Shown piece after piece: positions 27,221 through 39,341 of a stretch of DNA of 64,000 bases (positions are counted from its first letter, which is position 1; the number at the start of each line of letters is the position of its first letter). The stretch lies in contig NZ_JAHLYS010000022.1 of assembly GCF_025128055.1 (NCBI RefSeq), positions 1 to 64,000 on the forward strand. Direction: 5' to 3'. The stretch comes from Synechococcus sp. CS-1329. GTDB lineage: Bacteria > Cyanobacteriota > Cyanobacteriia > PCC-6307 > Cyanobiaceae. A program made the position numbers and the translations under genes. The notes under the pieces were generated by a model. It was not told the origin of the DNA and made no database searches. It was given only the letters and a program-made list of their open reading frames with translations.

Positions 27221-28108
27221 ATGGGCACCCCCGTTCTCACCCGCCTGGAGCGCCTGCCGCGGCGGGGCTTGACCGTGCTCTCTCTCCAGGGCCTGAGCCT
27301 GCTGGTTCCCGGTGGCTGGAGCAACGTCACCAGCGCCGAGGCCCTGATCGAATCCGTGATCGGCAGCAACGATCCAACCCTGATTGCCCAGGTGCGGGCC
27401 CGGGCCGATCTGCTCAGCCGTGCACGCCATGAGGGCTATGGCCGGGCCCTGAGCGTCTACGACGCCGTCAATCGCTCCCAGCACGCCACGGCTGGATTGC
27501 GGGTGCTGGCTGGAGTGAGTGCCGGCGTGCCGCTGCTGAAACGCATGGCCGATCTCACGCCGCCAGGGGACACATTGCAGGCGGTGGACCTGGGTCTGAA
27601 GGTGTCGGCAGAGTTGCTGGCCTTCACCCAGGTGAATGGACTACCTGGCGACAGCTTCGCTGACTTCGCCGCCGCCCTGGCCGATTACGGCTCGGAGGCA
27701 CGGCTGCGCATGGCCGCCCTGGTCACGTTTGATGGTCTGCTGCCCCTCGGAGATCAGGCGCTGCAGCGCCTGGATGGGCTGCTGGGCCAGGCCAGCGCGA
27801 GCCAGCTGCGCCAGTTGCCGGCCTACGGACGCATGGCCGGTCTGATGCCGGGCCGCGGCGACCAGGCCCACATGGGTTTCGTGCGCCGGGGAGTGGAGCA
27901 ATGGGTGGGCTGGGCCGATGGACTGGTGTCTCAGCTGGGGCTCAGCGGCCAGCGGGCTGTGCAGGCCCTGGAAACCACCCTGGGTCCGTGGCAGGGTCGC
28001 ATGAATCAGCTGGCGGTGTTTCTCGATGCCTTCACCGACACCTACGCCCACACAGGCGTTCAGGCGGTGGCCCGTCGCCTGGTGGAGCGGGCCGCCGCCG
28101 AGATCTGA
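27221..28108 (+). CDS. hypothetical protein
   Basis: I do not recognise this 295-aa protein. It is largely helical with no obvious signal peptide, and shows ESVIGSNDPTLIAQVRARADLL and the repeated motif GxxxQALQRLDGLLGQ. The ATG at 27221 lies 4 nt after the preceding stop, while the frame is open further upstream inside that gene. It follows por and its neighbour in a tight series and converges on chlL with a strong hairpin between, so a role linked to pigment or membrane metabolism is only a guess from context. Confidence 0.65.
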   Translation: MGTPVLTRLERLPRRGLTVLSLQGLSLLVPGGWSNVTSAEALIESVIGSNDPTLIAQVRARADLLSRARHEGYGRALSVYDAVNRSQHATAGLRVLAGVSAGVPLLKRMADLTPPGDTLQAVDLGLKVSAELLAFTQVNGLPGDSFADFAAALADYGSEARLRMAALVTFDGLLPLGDQALQRLDGLLGQASASQLRQLPAYGRMAGLMPGRGDQAHMGFVRRGVEQWVGWADGLVSQLGLSGQRAVQALETTLGPWQGRMNQLAVFLDAFTDTYAHTGVQAVARRLVERAAAEI

Positions 28109-28112
28109 ACCC

Positions 28113-28135
28113 AGCCGGCCTCACGCAGGCCGGCT
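28113..28135. terminator. bidirectional terminator between por operon and chlL
   Basis: A perfect 9-bp stem (28113-28121 with 28127-28135) with a 5-nt loop (CACGC) sits in the 32-bp gap between convergent genes. It has only a weak T stretch but the right place to end both transcripts. Confidence 0.6.
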
Positions 28136-28140
28136 TGTGA

Positions 28141-29103
<963 letters not shown>

Positions 29104-29205
29104 TCATCAAAGTGCAGCCAGGCAGGCAGATGCTGGCTCTGGCTCAAACCGAAACATCACGACAATCGGGATCTTGAAATGCTCACCCGCATCGCCTAGG
29201 CCCGC

Positions 29206-32081
<2,876 letters not shown>

Positions 32082-32233
32082 TTAGCCAACCAGGCTGCGG
32101 AAACCATCGGCTGTTGACAAGTCTTCGGGATCAGGTCGAAACCAGGCGGCCGCCGCCTGCCGGCGCCACTTCGTTACAGGTCTTCATAACCAAGGCGTGC
32201 TTGTTGGTCCGCAGCCGTACATGAGCAGGCCTT

Positions 32234-32271
32234 ATCAAAGCCCCCACAAACCGTGATCGATCAAAGCCCCC
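32234..32271. repeat. 12-bp direct repeat in the chlN/csoS1 intergenic region
   Basis: The sequence ATCAAAGCCCCC occurs at 32234-32245 and again at 32260-32271, 26 bp apart (about 2.5 helical turns), within the divergent promoter region and about 75-110 bp upstream of csoS1. Its place and spacing suit a regulator-binding site. Which regulator (CbbR/CmpR-type or other) cannot be told from sequence. Confidence 0.5.
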
Positions 32272-32344
32272 GAATCGCTTGACGGCGGGGTATGCCGCCG
32301 AGCATGGTCCTTATCGAACCTCCCCCCCTTTTCCGGAGTAGGCA

Positions 32345-32656
32345 ATGGCGAATGAAACCATGGGCATCGCCCTCGGCATGATCGAGACGCGCGGTCTGGT
32401 GCCGGCCATCGAAGCGGCCGACGCCATGACCAAAGCTGCCGAAGTGCGTCTGATCGGCCGCGAGTTCGTGGGTGGCGGTTACGTGACCGTCCTCGTGCGA
32501 GGCGAAACCGGCGCTGTGAACGCGGCTGTGCGCGCCGGTGCCGATGCCTGTGAGCGCGTGGGTGACGGCCTTGTGGCTGCCCACATCATCGCCCGCCCCC
32601 ACCGTGAAGTCGAGCCGGCACTGAACAGCAGTTTCGGTCTGGGTTCCAAGGACTGA
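32345..32656 (+). CDS. csoS1: carboxysome shell protein CsoS1 (BMC-H)
   Basis: A 103-aa single-domain bacterial microcompartment hexamer protein forming the facets of the carboxysome shell. It begins with GIALGMIETRGLVPAIEAAD and includes KAAEVRLIGREFVGGGYVTV and the pore-flanking RGETGAVNAAVRAGADACERVGDGLVAAHIIARPH, typical of alpha-carboxysome CsoS1. A GGAG Shine-Dalgarno at 32335-32338 precedes the ATG. It is the first gene of the cso operon; csoS1D, often upstream in related genomes, is not here. Confidence 0.97.
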   Translation: MANETMGIALGMIETRGLVPAIEAADAMTKAAEVRLIGREFVGGGYVTVLVRGETGAVNAAVRAGADACERVGDGLVAAHIIARPHREVEPALNSSFGLGSKD

Positions 32657-32726
32657 TGCCTGACGCGCCCCTGAAGGAGCGCAGCACTCTCATCATTCCC
32701 ACCCGACCAACAAGGAGATTTTCCCC

Positions 32727-34139
32727 ATGAGCAAGAAGTACGACGCTGGGGTCAAGGAGTACAGAGACACGTACTGGACTCCCGACTACGTCCCCCTGGA
32801 CACCGACCTGCTGGCCTGTTTCAAGGTCACCGGCCAGGATGGCGTTCCCAAGGAAGAAGTGGCCGCTGCCGTGGCTGCCGAATCCTCGACCGGCACCTGG
32901 TCCACCGTGTGGTCCGAGCTCCTCACCGACCTCGACTTCTACAAAGGCCGTTGCTACCGCATCGAAGACGTTCCCGGTGACAAGGAGTCGTTCTACGCCT
33001 TCATCGCCTACCCGCTGGATCTGTTCGAGGAAGGTTCGATCACCAACGTGCTCACCTCCCTGGTGGGCAACGTGTTCGGCTTCAAGGCCCTGCGTCATCT
33101 CCGTCTGGAAGACATCCGCTTCCCGATGGCCTTCATCAAGACCTGCCCCGGCCCGCCGAACGGCATCTGCGTCGAGCGCGACCGGATGAACAAGTACGGC
33201 CGTCCTCTGCTGGGCTGCACGATCAAGCCGAAGCTGGGTCTGTCCGGCAAGAACTACGGCCGGGTGGTGTACGAATGCCTCCGCGGTGGCCTCGACTTCA
33301 CCAAGGACGACGAGAACATCAACTCCCAGCCGTTCCAGCGCTGGCAGAACCGCTTCGAGTTCGTGGCCGAAGCCACTCAGCTGGCCCAGGAGGAGACCGG
33401 CGAGAAGAAGGGGCACTACCTCAACTGCACCGCTTCCACTCCCGAAGAGATGTATGAGCGGGCTGAGTTCGCCAAGGAACTGGGCCAGCCCATCATCATG
33501 CACGACTACATCACCGGTGGCTTCACCGCCAACACCGGTCTGTCGAAGTGGTGCCGCAAGAACGGCATGCTGCTGCACATCCACCGCGCCATGCACGCGG
33601 TGATCGACCGTCACCCCAAGCACGGCATCCACTTCCGGGTGCTGGCCAAGTGCCTGCGCCTCTCCGGTGGTGACCAGCTGCACACCGGCACCGTGGTGGG
33701 CAAGCTCGAAGGTGATCGCCAGACCACCCTGGGCTTCATCGACCAGCTGCGTGAATCCTTCGTTCCCGAAGACCGCAGCCGCGGCAACTTCTTCGACCAG
33801 GACTGGGGCTCCATGCCCGGCGTCTTCGCCGTGGCCTCCGGCGGTATCCACGTGTGGCACATGCCCGCGCTGGTGGCGATCTTCGGCGACGACTCCGTGC
33901 TGCAGTTCGGTGGTGGCACCCACGGCCACCCCTGGGGCTCCGCCGCCGGCGCGGCTGCCAACCGCGTGGCCCTCGAAGCCTGCGTCAAGGCCCGCAATGC
34001 CGGTCGTGAGATCGAGAAGGAGAGCCGCGACATCCTCATGGAAGCCGCCAAGCACAGCCCCGAGCTGGCCATCGCTCTCGAGACCTGGAAGGAGATCAAG
34101 TTCGAGTTCGACACCGTCGACAAACTTGACGTCAACTGA
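32727..34139 (+). CDS. cbbL: Rubisco large subunit, form IA
   Basis: A 470-aa catalytic subunit of ribulose-1,5-bisphosphate carboxylase/oxygenase. The active site is complete: [17 protein letters not shown], the carbamylated Lys with Asp/Glu in [45 protein letters not shown] and [18 protein letters not shown]. It starts [18 protein letters not shown], as form IA enzymes of alpha-carboxysomes do. A strong AAGGAG (32712-32717) lies 9 nt before the ATG. A G-rich/C-rich imperfect hairpin (about 34157-34183) sits in the 105-bp gap before cbbS. Confidence 0.98.
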   Translation: MSKKYDAGVKEYRDTYWTPDYVPLDTDLLACFKVTGQDGVPKEEVAAAVAAESSTGTWSTVWSELLTDLDFYKGRCYRIEDVPGDKESFYAFIAYPLDLFEEGSITNVLTSLVGNVFGFKALRHLRLEDIRFPMAFIKTCPGPPNGICVERDRMNKYGRPLLGCTIKPKLGLSGKNYGRVVYECLRGGLDFTKDDENINSQPFQRWQNRFEFVAEATQLAQEETGEKKGHYLNCTASTPEEMYERAEFAKELGQPIIMHDYITGGFTANTGLSKWCRKNGMLLHIHRAMHAVIDRHPKHGIHFRVLAKCLRLSGGDQLHTGTVVGKLEGDRQTTLGFIDQLRESFVPEDRSRGNFFDQDWGSMPGVFAVASGGIHVWHMPALVAIFGDDSVLQFGGGTHGHPWGSAAGAAANRVALEACVKARNAGREIEKESRDILMEAAKHSPELAIALETWKEIKFEFDTVDKLDVN

Positions 34140-34244
34140 TCGGCGCTGACGACTTTGGGGGGAGGGACTTTCTCTCTCCCCTCTGTCACCACCAAGCCAT
34201 CCGATTCGCCTCTTCCATTCACCTGATTCCCCACAAGGATCCCC

Positions 34245-34586
34245 ATGCCCTTCAAGAGCACCGTGGGTGACTACCAAACAGTCGCCACCCTGGAGACTTT
34301 CGGCTTCCTCCCGCCGATGTCTCAGGACGAAATCTACGATCAGATTGCTTACATCATTGCCCAGGGATGGAGCCCGCTGATCGAGCACGTCCACCCCAGC
34401 CGTTCGATGTCGACCTACTGGTCGTATTGGAAACTTCCCTTCTTCGGTGAGAAGGACCTGGGCGTGATCGTCAGTGAACTCGAGGGCTGCCACCGCGCTT
34501 ACCCCGACCATCACGTGCGTCTGGTGGGCTACGACGCCTACACCCAGAGCCAGGGTTCCTGCTTCGTGGTCTTCGAAGCACGCTGA
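34245..34586 (+). CDS. cbbS: Rubisco small subunit, form IA
   Basis: A 113-aa small subunit that caps the L8S8 holoenzyme. It shows LETFGFLPPMSQDEIYDQI, WSPLIEHVHPSRSMSTYW and the C-terminal GYDAYTQSQGSCFVVFEAR. AAGGA (34235-34239) lies 5 nt before the ATG. An 11-bp hairpin follows the stop codon and separates the abundant Rubisco mRNA from csoS2. Confidence 0.97.
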   Translation: MPFKSTVGDYQTVATLETFGFLPPMSQDEIYDQIAYIIAQGWSPLIEHVHPSRSMSTYWSYWKLPFFGEKDLGVIVSELEGCHRAYPDHHVRLVGYDAYTQSQGSCFVVFEAR

Positions 34587-34594
34587 TCGCAGCG

Positions 34595-34622
34595 GCAGGT
34601 TCCGGCCAGTTCCGGAACCTGC
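34595..34622 (+). terminator. hairpin after cbbS (partial terminator or processing site)
   Basis: A perfect 11-bp stem (34595-34605 with 34612-34622) and 6-nt loop (CCAGTT) starts 8 nt after the cbbS stop and is followed by a pyrimidine-rich, T-containing run. Because the operon continues, this is most likely a leaky terminator or an RNA-stabilising structure that lets Rubisco exceed CsoS2 in amount. Confidence 0.6.
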
Positions 34623-34745
34623 TAGCTGCCTCTTTCATTTCATCCGACGGCTCGTGAAGGGCTCATGAAATGGCAGGCCCAAGGCCTTCCTTTCTTCAGT
34701 TCTGCGCAGCTGTCCCCTCTCAGGTTGTTTCTTCATAGGGCGGAC

Positions 34746-37157
34746 ATGGCATCTCAATCCAGTCGCGAAGCGGCCCTTGCGCGCCGGATGGCGCTCTCCA
34801 CGGCCGGAAAAACGGCGGAGAAGAGGTATGCCAACAGTGCCAACCGCACCCGCAGCGCCGCTGAGGCCCGCCCCACTCGCTCGATCACCCCGGTGGCCGC
34901 AGCCGTCAGCCGTGAGGCCGACGCGCCCACCAAGCCCCTGTTCAGCGGCAGTGCTGGCCACGGACACTCCAGCTCGCCCCAACAGGTCAGTCGGGCCCCC
35001 ATCAGCAATCCCAGCCGGGATCTGGTGCTGGCCCGGCGTGAAGCCCTGAGCAAGCGCGGCAAGCGTGCCGACACCAGCAAGGACCGCAGCCGCGACAGCA
35101 GCGCCCTGCGCGCCGTCGCCACGCCAGCTCCAGCACCGGTAAGCGCACCGCCTTCCGCCGCCAGCCGTCCCGCTCTCTCCCTGAGCGCCCCTTCGTCCGC
35201 TTCCCTCAGCGATCGCCGCAGCAACGGCAACCGGGCCACGACCAAGCGCTCCGCCCAGTTCAACCCCAGCCGCGCCATCGTCATGGCCCGCCGCGAAGCC
35301 CTCTCCAAGCGCGGCAAGTCGGCGTCCACCAACAGCTCCAGCGGCACCGCCGCCGTGGTGCGCCAATCGAACCCCGACATCAGCAGCCGGGAGCTGGCCC
35401 ATCGCATCCGCGATCTCAAGAGCAAGAACGGCGCCGGAGCCATCAGCCGCGGCACCGGCGTGACCCGTCCCACTGGTCCCCGGCGCGGGCCCGACAGGAT
35501 GGCCGCCGCCGCCCAGGACGCCAGCTGGAAGGTGGGGGCCAGTGAAACGGTGCGCGGTCAGGTGGTGACCGGCACCCAGGCCAATCGTTCCGAGAAGACC
35601 ACCGGCAACGAGGCCAGCACCTGCCGCCCGATCACCGGCACCGAATACATGGGTGCGGATATCTTCCGCACGTTCTGCCAGAGCGAGCCCGAGGCGTTGC
35701 AGCCCGCCAAGGTGCGCGTCACCGCCACCAGCCACGGCAACCGCGTCACCGGCAATGAGGTGGGCCGTTCGGAGAAGGTCACCGGCGATGAGCCCGGCAC
35801 CTGCAAGTCCGTCACCGGCACCGAGTACATCTCGGCGAACCAGGCGGCCGCCTATTGCGGCACCACCTCCGTCAGCCCCCGCAAGGTGGGCCACAGCCAG
35901 ACCGTGGCCGGCAGACCTGTATCGGGTGTGATGGTGGGTCGCTCCGAGCGGGTCACCGGCGACGAGCACGGAGCCGGCATCCAACCCACCGGCACCCAAT
36001 ACGTGGGCTCCGATTCGATCAGCACCCCCGGCATGGCCCCGCCGAAGGTGGCCAGCGTCCAGACCCTGAGGGGCACCGGCATCACCGGAACGCTGGTGGG
36101 CCGCAGCGACAAGGTCACCGGCGATGAGCCCGGCTCTTGCCGTCGCGTCACCGGCGATGAGTACATCGGCAGTCAGCAGTACCAGAACTTCTGCGGCGGC
36201 CGCCCGGAGCCCGAAGCGGCCAAGGTGGGCTTCAGCCTCACCAACAAGCAGTTGATCGTCTCGGGCACCAACACCGGCCGCTCCTCCAAGGTCACCGGCG
36301 ATGAGCCCGGCACCTGCAAAGCCGTCACCGGCACGCCCTACGCCGGCCTTGAGCAGGCCAGCGCCTGGTGCGATTCCTCGGCTGTGCGCGGCATCCGCCA
36401 ACGCACTCCGGCCCGCGCCGGTACCCCCGGGCCGCGCATGAGCGGTCTGCAACCGGGCATCGGTGGGGTGATGACCGGCGCCTCCAAGGGAGCCTGCGAA
36501 CCCGTATCAGGCACCCCCTATGTGGGCGTCGATCAGTACAACGAAGCCTGCAGTGCCGCCCAGGGTCACGAAGCCGATTTTCCCCAGCCGCTGGAGACCC
36601 AGCCCTGGCAGGAGTTCAGCGTGCAGTCACCGGCACGGGCCGCCCATCAGCAACGGGAGCGCAGCTCAGCGGTCACCGGTACCCGCTACGAAACCAGCGC
36701 CAGGATTACCGGCCCTTTTGATCTGGCCGGTGGCAAGGTCACCGGCACCGAGCACGCCCGCTTCGACAAGCGCGGCCCCGAGCCCCAGCCGCTGCCTGCC
36801 GTGCGGCGCCAGACCTCCGTGCTGCCCCCCCGCCCCCAGGCGGCAGCCCCCATGCCCATGGCCCCGATCAGCGTCGATGAAGAGGCGCGGCCCACCAGTC
36901 GCGTCACCGGCGAAGGCATCTCCGCTGGCCTGAACATCACCGGCGACGACTGGGACCGGGGCAAGCGCGTCACCGGTACGGAGGGGGCCTCGGCCCGCCG
37001 CCGCAACCCCACCCGCACCGGGCCGATGACGGCAATGGCCACCATCCCGCTCAAGCGCAATGAAGAGGTGATGCAACCGATCAGCCGTGTCACCGGCTCG
37101 AGCGGCAACACCGACAGGGGCTCATTGATCACCGTCTCCGGCGGCGCTCGAGGCTGA
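34746..37157 (+). CDS. csoS2: carboxysome scaffold protein CsoS2
   Basis: An 803-aa intrinsically disordered scaffold linking Rubisco to the shell. The N-domain repeats lie near residues 5, 88, 173 and 215 (NPSRDLVLARREALSKRGK type), the Rubisco-binding motifs. The M-domain has six repeats from 35529 on (KVGxSxTVxG...RSEKVTGDEPGTC..VTGTEY). The third (35883-36044) lacks both cysteines found in the others. The C-domain (from about residue 645) anchors to shell. The ATG at 34746 gives the family N-terminus ASQSSREAALARR; the frame is open to 34665. A possible -1 frameshift site occurs at codons 656-658 and would yield a 658-aa short form. Confidence 0.96.
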   Translation: MASQSSREAALARRMALSTAGKTAEKRYANSANRTRSAAEARPTRSITPVAAAVSREADAPTKPLFSGSAGHGHSSSPQQVSRAPISNPSRDLVLARREALSKRGKRADTSKDRSRDSSALRAVATPAPAPVSAPPSAASRPALSLSAPSSASLSDRRSNGNRATTKRSAQFNPSRAIVMARREALSKRGKSASTNSSSGTAAVVRQSNPDISSRELAHRIRDLKSKNGAGAISRGTGVTRPTGPRRGPDRMAAAAQDASWKVGASETVRGQVVTGTQANRSEKTTGNEASTCRPITGTEYMGADIFRTFCQSEPEALQPAKVRVTATSHGNRVTGNEVGRSEKVTGDEPGTCKSVTGTEYISANQAAAYCGTTSVSPRKVGHSQTVAGRPVSGVMVGRSERVTGDEHGAGIQPTGTQYVGSDSISTPGMAPPKVASVQTLRGTGITGTLVGRSDKVTGDEPGSCRRVTGDEYIGSQQYQNFCGGRPEPEAAKVGFSLTNKQLIVSGTNTGRSSKVTGDEPGTCKAVTGTPYAGLEQASAWCDSSAVRGIRQRTPARAGTPGPRMSGLQPGIGGVMTGASKGACEPVSGTPYVGVDQYNEACSAAQGHEADFPQPLETQPWQEFSVQSPARAAHQQRERSSAVTGTRYETSARITGPFDLAGGKVTGTEHARFDKRGPEPQPLPAVRRQTSVLPPRPQAAAPMPMAPISVDEEARPTSRVTGEGISAGLNITGDDWDRGKRVTGTEGASARRRNPTRTGPMTAMATIPLKRNEEVMQPISRVTGSSGNTDRGSLITVSGGARG
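36713..36746 (+). promoter_or_regulatory. candidate -1 programmed ribosomal frameshift signal in csoS2
   Basis: In the csoS2 frame the bases read GGC CCT TTT GAT, which contains the canonical slippery heptamer C CCT TTT (36713-36719). A slip by -1 makes the next codon TGA, ending translation at once. Six bases later a perfect 7-bp stem (36726-36732 with 36740-36746, 7-nt loop) could stall the ribosome. Slippery site, spacer and hairpin are all within usual limits. A csoS2 frameshift producing CsoS2A and CsoS2B is known from Halothiobacillus neapolitanus. Confidence 0.55.
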
Positions 37158-37195
37158 TGTTCTCCTTCCCCTCCACCCTGTCGCAGCACTGAACC

Positions 37196-38758
37196 TTGCC
37201 CCGCCCCCGCCGCTACGGCTCCGCCGAGAGGCCCCTGGCTCCCACGGCCCCAGCCCGCCGCCCACCCTCCAGCCTCTCCCTCTCCGGCTCAGCGCCGGGG
37301 AGAGCCGGACGTTTCCCTGCTGCCGTGGAGCCTCACCCGCTCAGCGATCCAGCGGCGAATGAACGCCTGCAGGCCTACGAAAGCGAGGTGAAGCGCTCGT
37401 TCGATCGCATCGTGCCGGTGCTCAAGCAGCTCTCGGCCCTGCAACACGATGACGACTTTGTCGAGCAGGCCCAGCGCCATGCCCTCAAGGAGCTCGGCCA
37501 TGGCTTGCCGCCCACCATCCTCGAGTCGGCCTGGGTGAGCCAGCTCGACATGCGCAGCCTCTTCGCCTGGTGCCTGTTCGAGGCCTACGAGCAGGTCAGC
37601 GCCGGTTTCTTCCGCGACGATCCGCTCCAGGGCCAGGAGGGCAGCGAGAGCGCCGAGGCCTTCAACGCCTTCCTGCTCTCCTGTGGCTTTCATCTGCTGG
37701 ATGTCAGCCCCTGCGCGGATGGCCGTCTGGCCCACGCCATCGCCTACGCCCTGCGTCTTCCTTTCGGCTCCGTGCGCCGCCGGCCCCACGCCGGCGCGAT
37801 GTTCGATGTGGAGAACACGGTGGATCGCTGGGTGCGCACCGAGCATCTGCGCTACCGGGAAGCACGGCCCAACAGCGCCCATGAACCCACCCGCTACCTC
37901 AAGGTGGTGGTGTATCACTTCAGTTCCCGCGACCCCGGCCACGAGGGCTGCGCCGCCCATGGCTCCAATGACGCCGCCGCCGCCGCCGGCGGCCTGCGCC
38001 GCCTGCAGGAGTTCCAGCAGGCCGTGGAGAACAGCTTCTGCTGTGGAGCTTCCGTTGACCTGCTGCTGATCGGGCTCGACACCGACACCGACGCCATCCG
38101 CGTTCACGTGCCCGATGTCAACGGCCACACCGATCTGGACCGCTGGCTCGATGCCCTCGAGGCCTATGCCGCCACCCAGGATCTGCCCGCTGAGGCCGCC
38201 CGCGACCGGCTGCTGGCACTGGTGCTCTCGGCCCGCTCAGGCAACGGCGACACGATCGCCGATGGGGCTGTTGACCCCGGAATGGCGCGGCTCATCACGC
38301 GTCTGATCGAGCACAACATCTCCCAGATCGATTTTGTGCGCGCTTATCACGATGGCGCCTATGCCGATGCAGGCCACGCCGAGCGTTTCATCGGTGTGGG
38401 CATCGGCTTCAAGGAGATTCACCTGCGCAATCTCACCTATTTCGCCCACATGGACACGGTCGAGGAAGGGGCCGCTGATCTCGACGTGGGCGTCAAGATC
38501 TTCAAGGGTCTGAACGTATCCCGCGGGCTGCCGATCCCCGTGGTGATTCGTTTCGATTACCACGGCAGTGTGCCGGGGGCGCGCGAGCGGGCCGTGCTCT
38601 ATTGCCAGCGCACCGAAGACGCCATCTGCAACCGCTATCCCGACCTGGTGGACAGCGGTCTGCTGCACACGCTGCTGAGCGTGCGCGATCGCGACCGCCA
38701 CGTTCCAGCTGAAACGGTCGGCTCATCGATCAAGCTGCACACCAGCGGAGGCCATTGA
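37196..38758 (+). CDS. csoSCA: carboxysomal carbonic anhydrase CsoSCA
   Basis: A 520-aa epsilon-type (beta-derived) carbonic anhydrase that turns HCO3- into CO2 inside the carboxysome. A disordered basic, Pro-rich N-terminus (residues 1-45), the Rubisco-binding part, precedes a helical domain. The catalytic domain follows with the zinc-site pieces VDLLLIGLDTDTDAIRVHVPD and KVVVYHFSSRDPGHEGCAAHG, and the degenerate repeat ends in VPAETVGSSIKLHTSGGH. Translation starts at a TTG (37196), which may keep its level low. The next gene starts 1 nt after its stop. Confidence 0.95.
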   Translation: MPRPRRYGSAERPLAPTAPARRPPSSLSLSGSAPGRAGRFPAAVEPHPLSDPAANERLQAYESEVKRSFDRIVPVLKQLSALQHDDDFVEQAQRHALKELGHGLPPTILESAWVSQLDMRSLFAWCLFEAYEQVSAGFFRDDPLQGQEGSESAEAFNAFLLSCGFHLLDVSPCADGRLAHAIAYALRLPFGSVRRRPHAGAMFDVENTVDRWVRTEHLRYREARPNSAHEPTRYLKVVVYHFSSRDPGHEGCAAHGSNDAAAAAGGLRRLQEFQQAVENSFCCGASVDLLLIGLDTDTDAIRVHVPDVNGHTDLDRWLDALEAYAATQDLPAEAARDRLLALVLSARSGNGDTIADGAVDPGMARLITRLIEHNISQIDFVRAYHDGAYADAGHAERFIGVGIGFKEIHLRNLTYFAHMDTVEEGAADLDVGVKIFKGLNVSRGLPIPVVIRFDYHGSVPGARERAVLYCQRTEDAICNRYPDLVDSGLLHTLLSVRDRDRHVPAETVGSSIKLHTSGGH

Positions 38759-38759
38759 G

Positions 38760-39044
38760 ATGCTGATCTGCCGAGTTCTCAAACCCCTGGTGTCCACCAA
38801 CCGGATCCCCGAATTCGAGCACAAGCACCTGCAGGTGGTGCTGGATGGCAGTTCCCAGAAGGTGGCTGTCGACGCTGTGGGCTGCATCCCCGGCGACTGG
38901 GTGATCTGTGTGGGCAGCTCCGCCGCCCGTGAAGCCGCCGGCAGCAAGTCGTACCCCAGCGATCTCACGATCGTGGGGATCATCGACCACTGGGATCCGG
39001 AGGCGGGCAAACCCAATCCGCCGTCACCCGCAGGTGCTGCCTGA
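38760..39044 (+). CDS. csoS4A: carboxysome shell vertex protein CsoS4A (BMC-P)
   Basis: A 94-aa pentamer-forming shell protein that caps icosahedral vertices. It shows the EutN/CcmL fold: MLICRVLKPLVSTNRIPEF, LQVVLDGSSQKVAVDAVGC, PGDWVICVGSSAAREAAGS and SDLTIVGIIDHWDPE. The last base of its TGA is the first base of the csoS4B ATG (TGATG), so the pair is translationally coupled. Confidence 0.95.
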   Translation: MLICRVLKPLVSTNRIPEFEHKHLQVVLDGSSQKVAVDAVGCIPGDWVICVGSSAAREAAGSKSYPSDLTIVGIIDHWDPEAGKPNPPSPAGAA

Positions 39045-39295
39045 TGGAAATCATGGAAGTCACCGGCTCCCTGGTCTGCAGCCAACGGGTGGAAGGTCTG
39101 CTCCATTGGCAGCTGCGCATCCTGCGCTCCACCAAAGGCAAGTTGATGGTGGCCGTTGACCCGGTGGGTGCCGCCCCGGGCAACTGGGTGTTCACCGCCA
39201 GCGGCTCAGCCGCCCGTTTCGCCACCGGCCAGCCCGACACCCAGACCGACCTGACGATTGCTGGGATCATTGATCTCTGGGATCCAGACGATTGA
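39044..39295 (+). CDS. csoS4B: carboxysome shell vertex protein CsoS4B (BMC-P)
   Basis: An 83-aa second pentameric vertex protein. It begins MEIMEVTGSLVCSQRVEGL and carries LMVAVDPVGAAPGNWVFTASGSAARFA and DLTIAGIIDLWDPD, closely parallel to CsoS4A. Its start overlaps the csoS4A stop by 1 nt. Confidence 0.95.
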   Translation: MEIMEVTGSLVCSQRVEGLLHWQLRILRSTKGKLMVAVDPVGAAPGNWVFTASGSAARFATGQPDTQTDLTIAGIIDLWDPDD

Positions 39296-39341
39296 TCCTC
39301 CCTCCCTCCCCCTCCTCTCTGCCGTCCGCCCAGCTCGATCC

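Noticed and set aside
32586-34514. 642-aa minus-strand ORF opposite cbbL and cbbS
   Set aside because: Rubisco is unmistakable on the plus strand; this frame has no motif.
34635-36452. 605-aa Gly/Ala/His-rich minus ORF opposite csoS2
   Set aside because: Its apparent repeats simply mirror the csoS2 repeats.
34746-37157. csoS2 internal repeats considered as a CRISPR-like or DNA repeat array
   Set aside because: The repetition is at protein level (N- and M-repeats) with varied DNA, as known for CsoS2.
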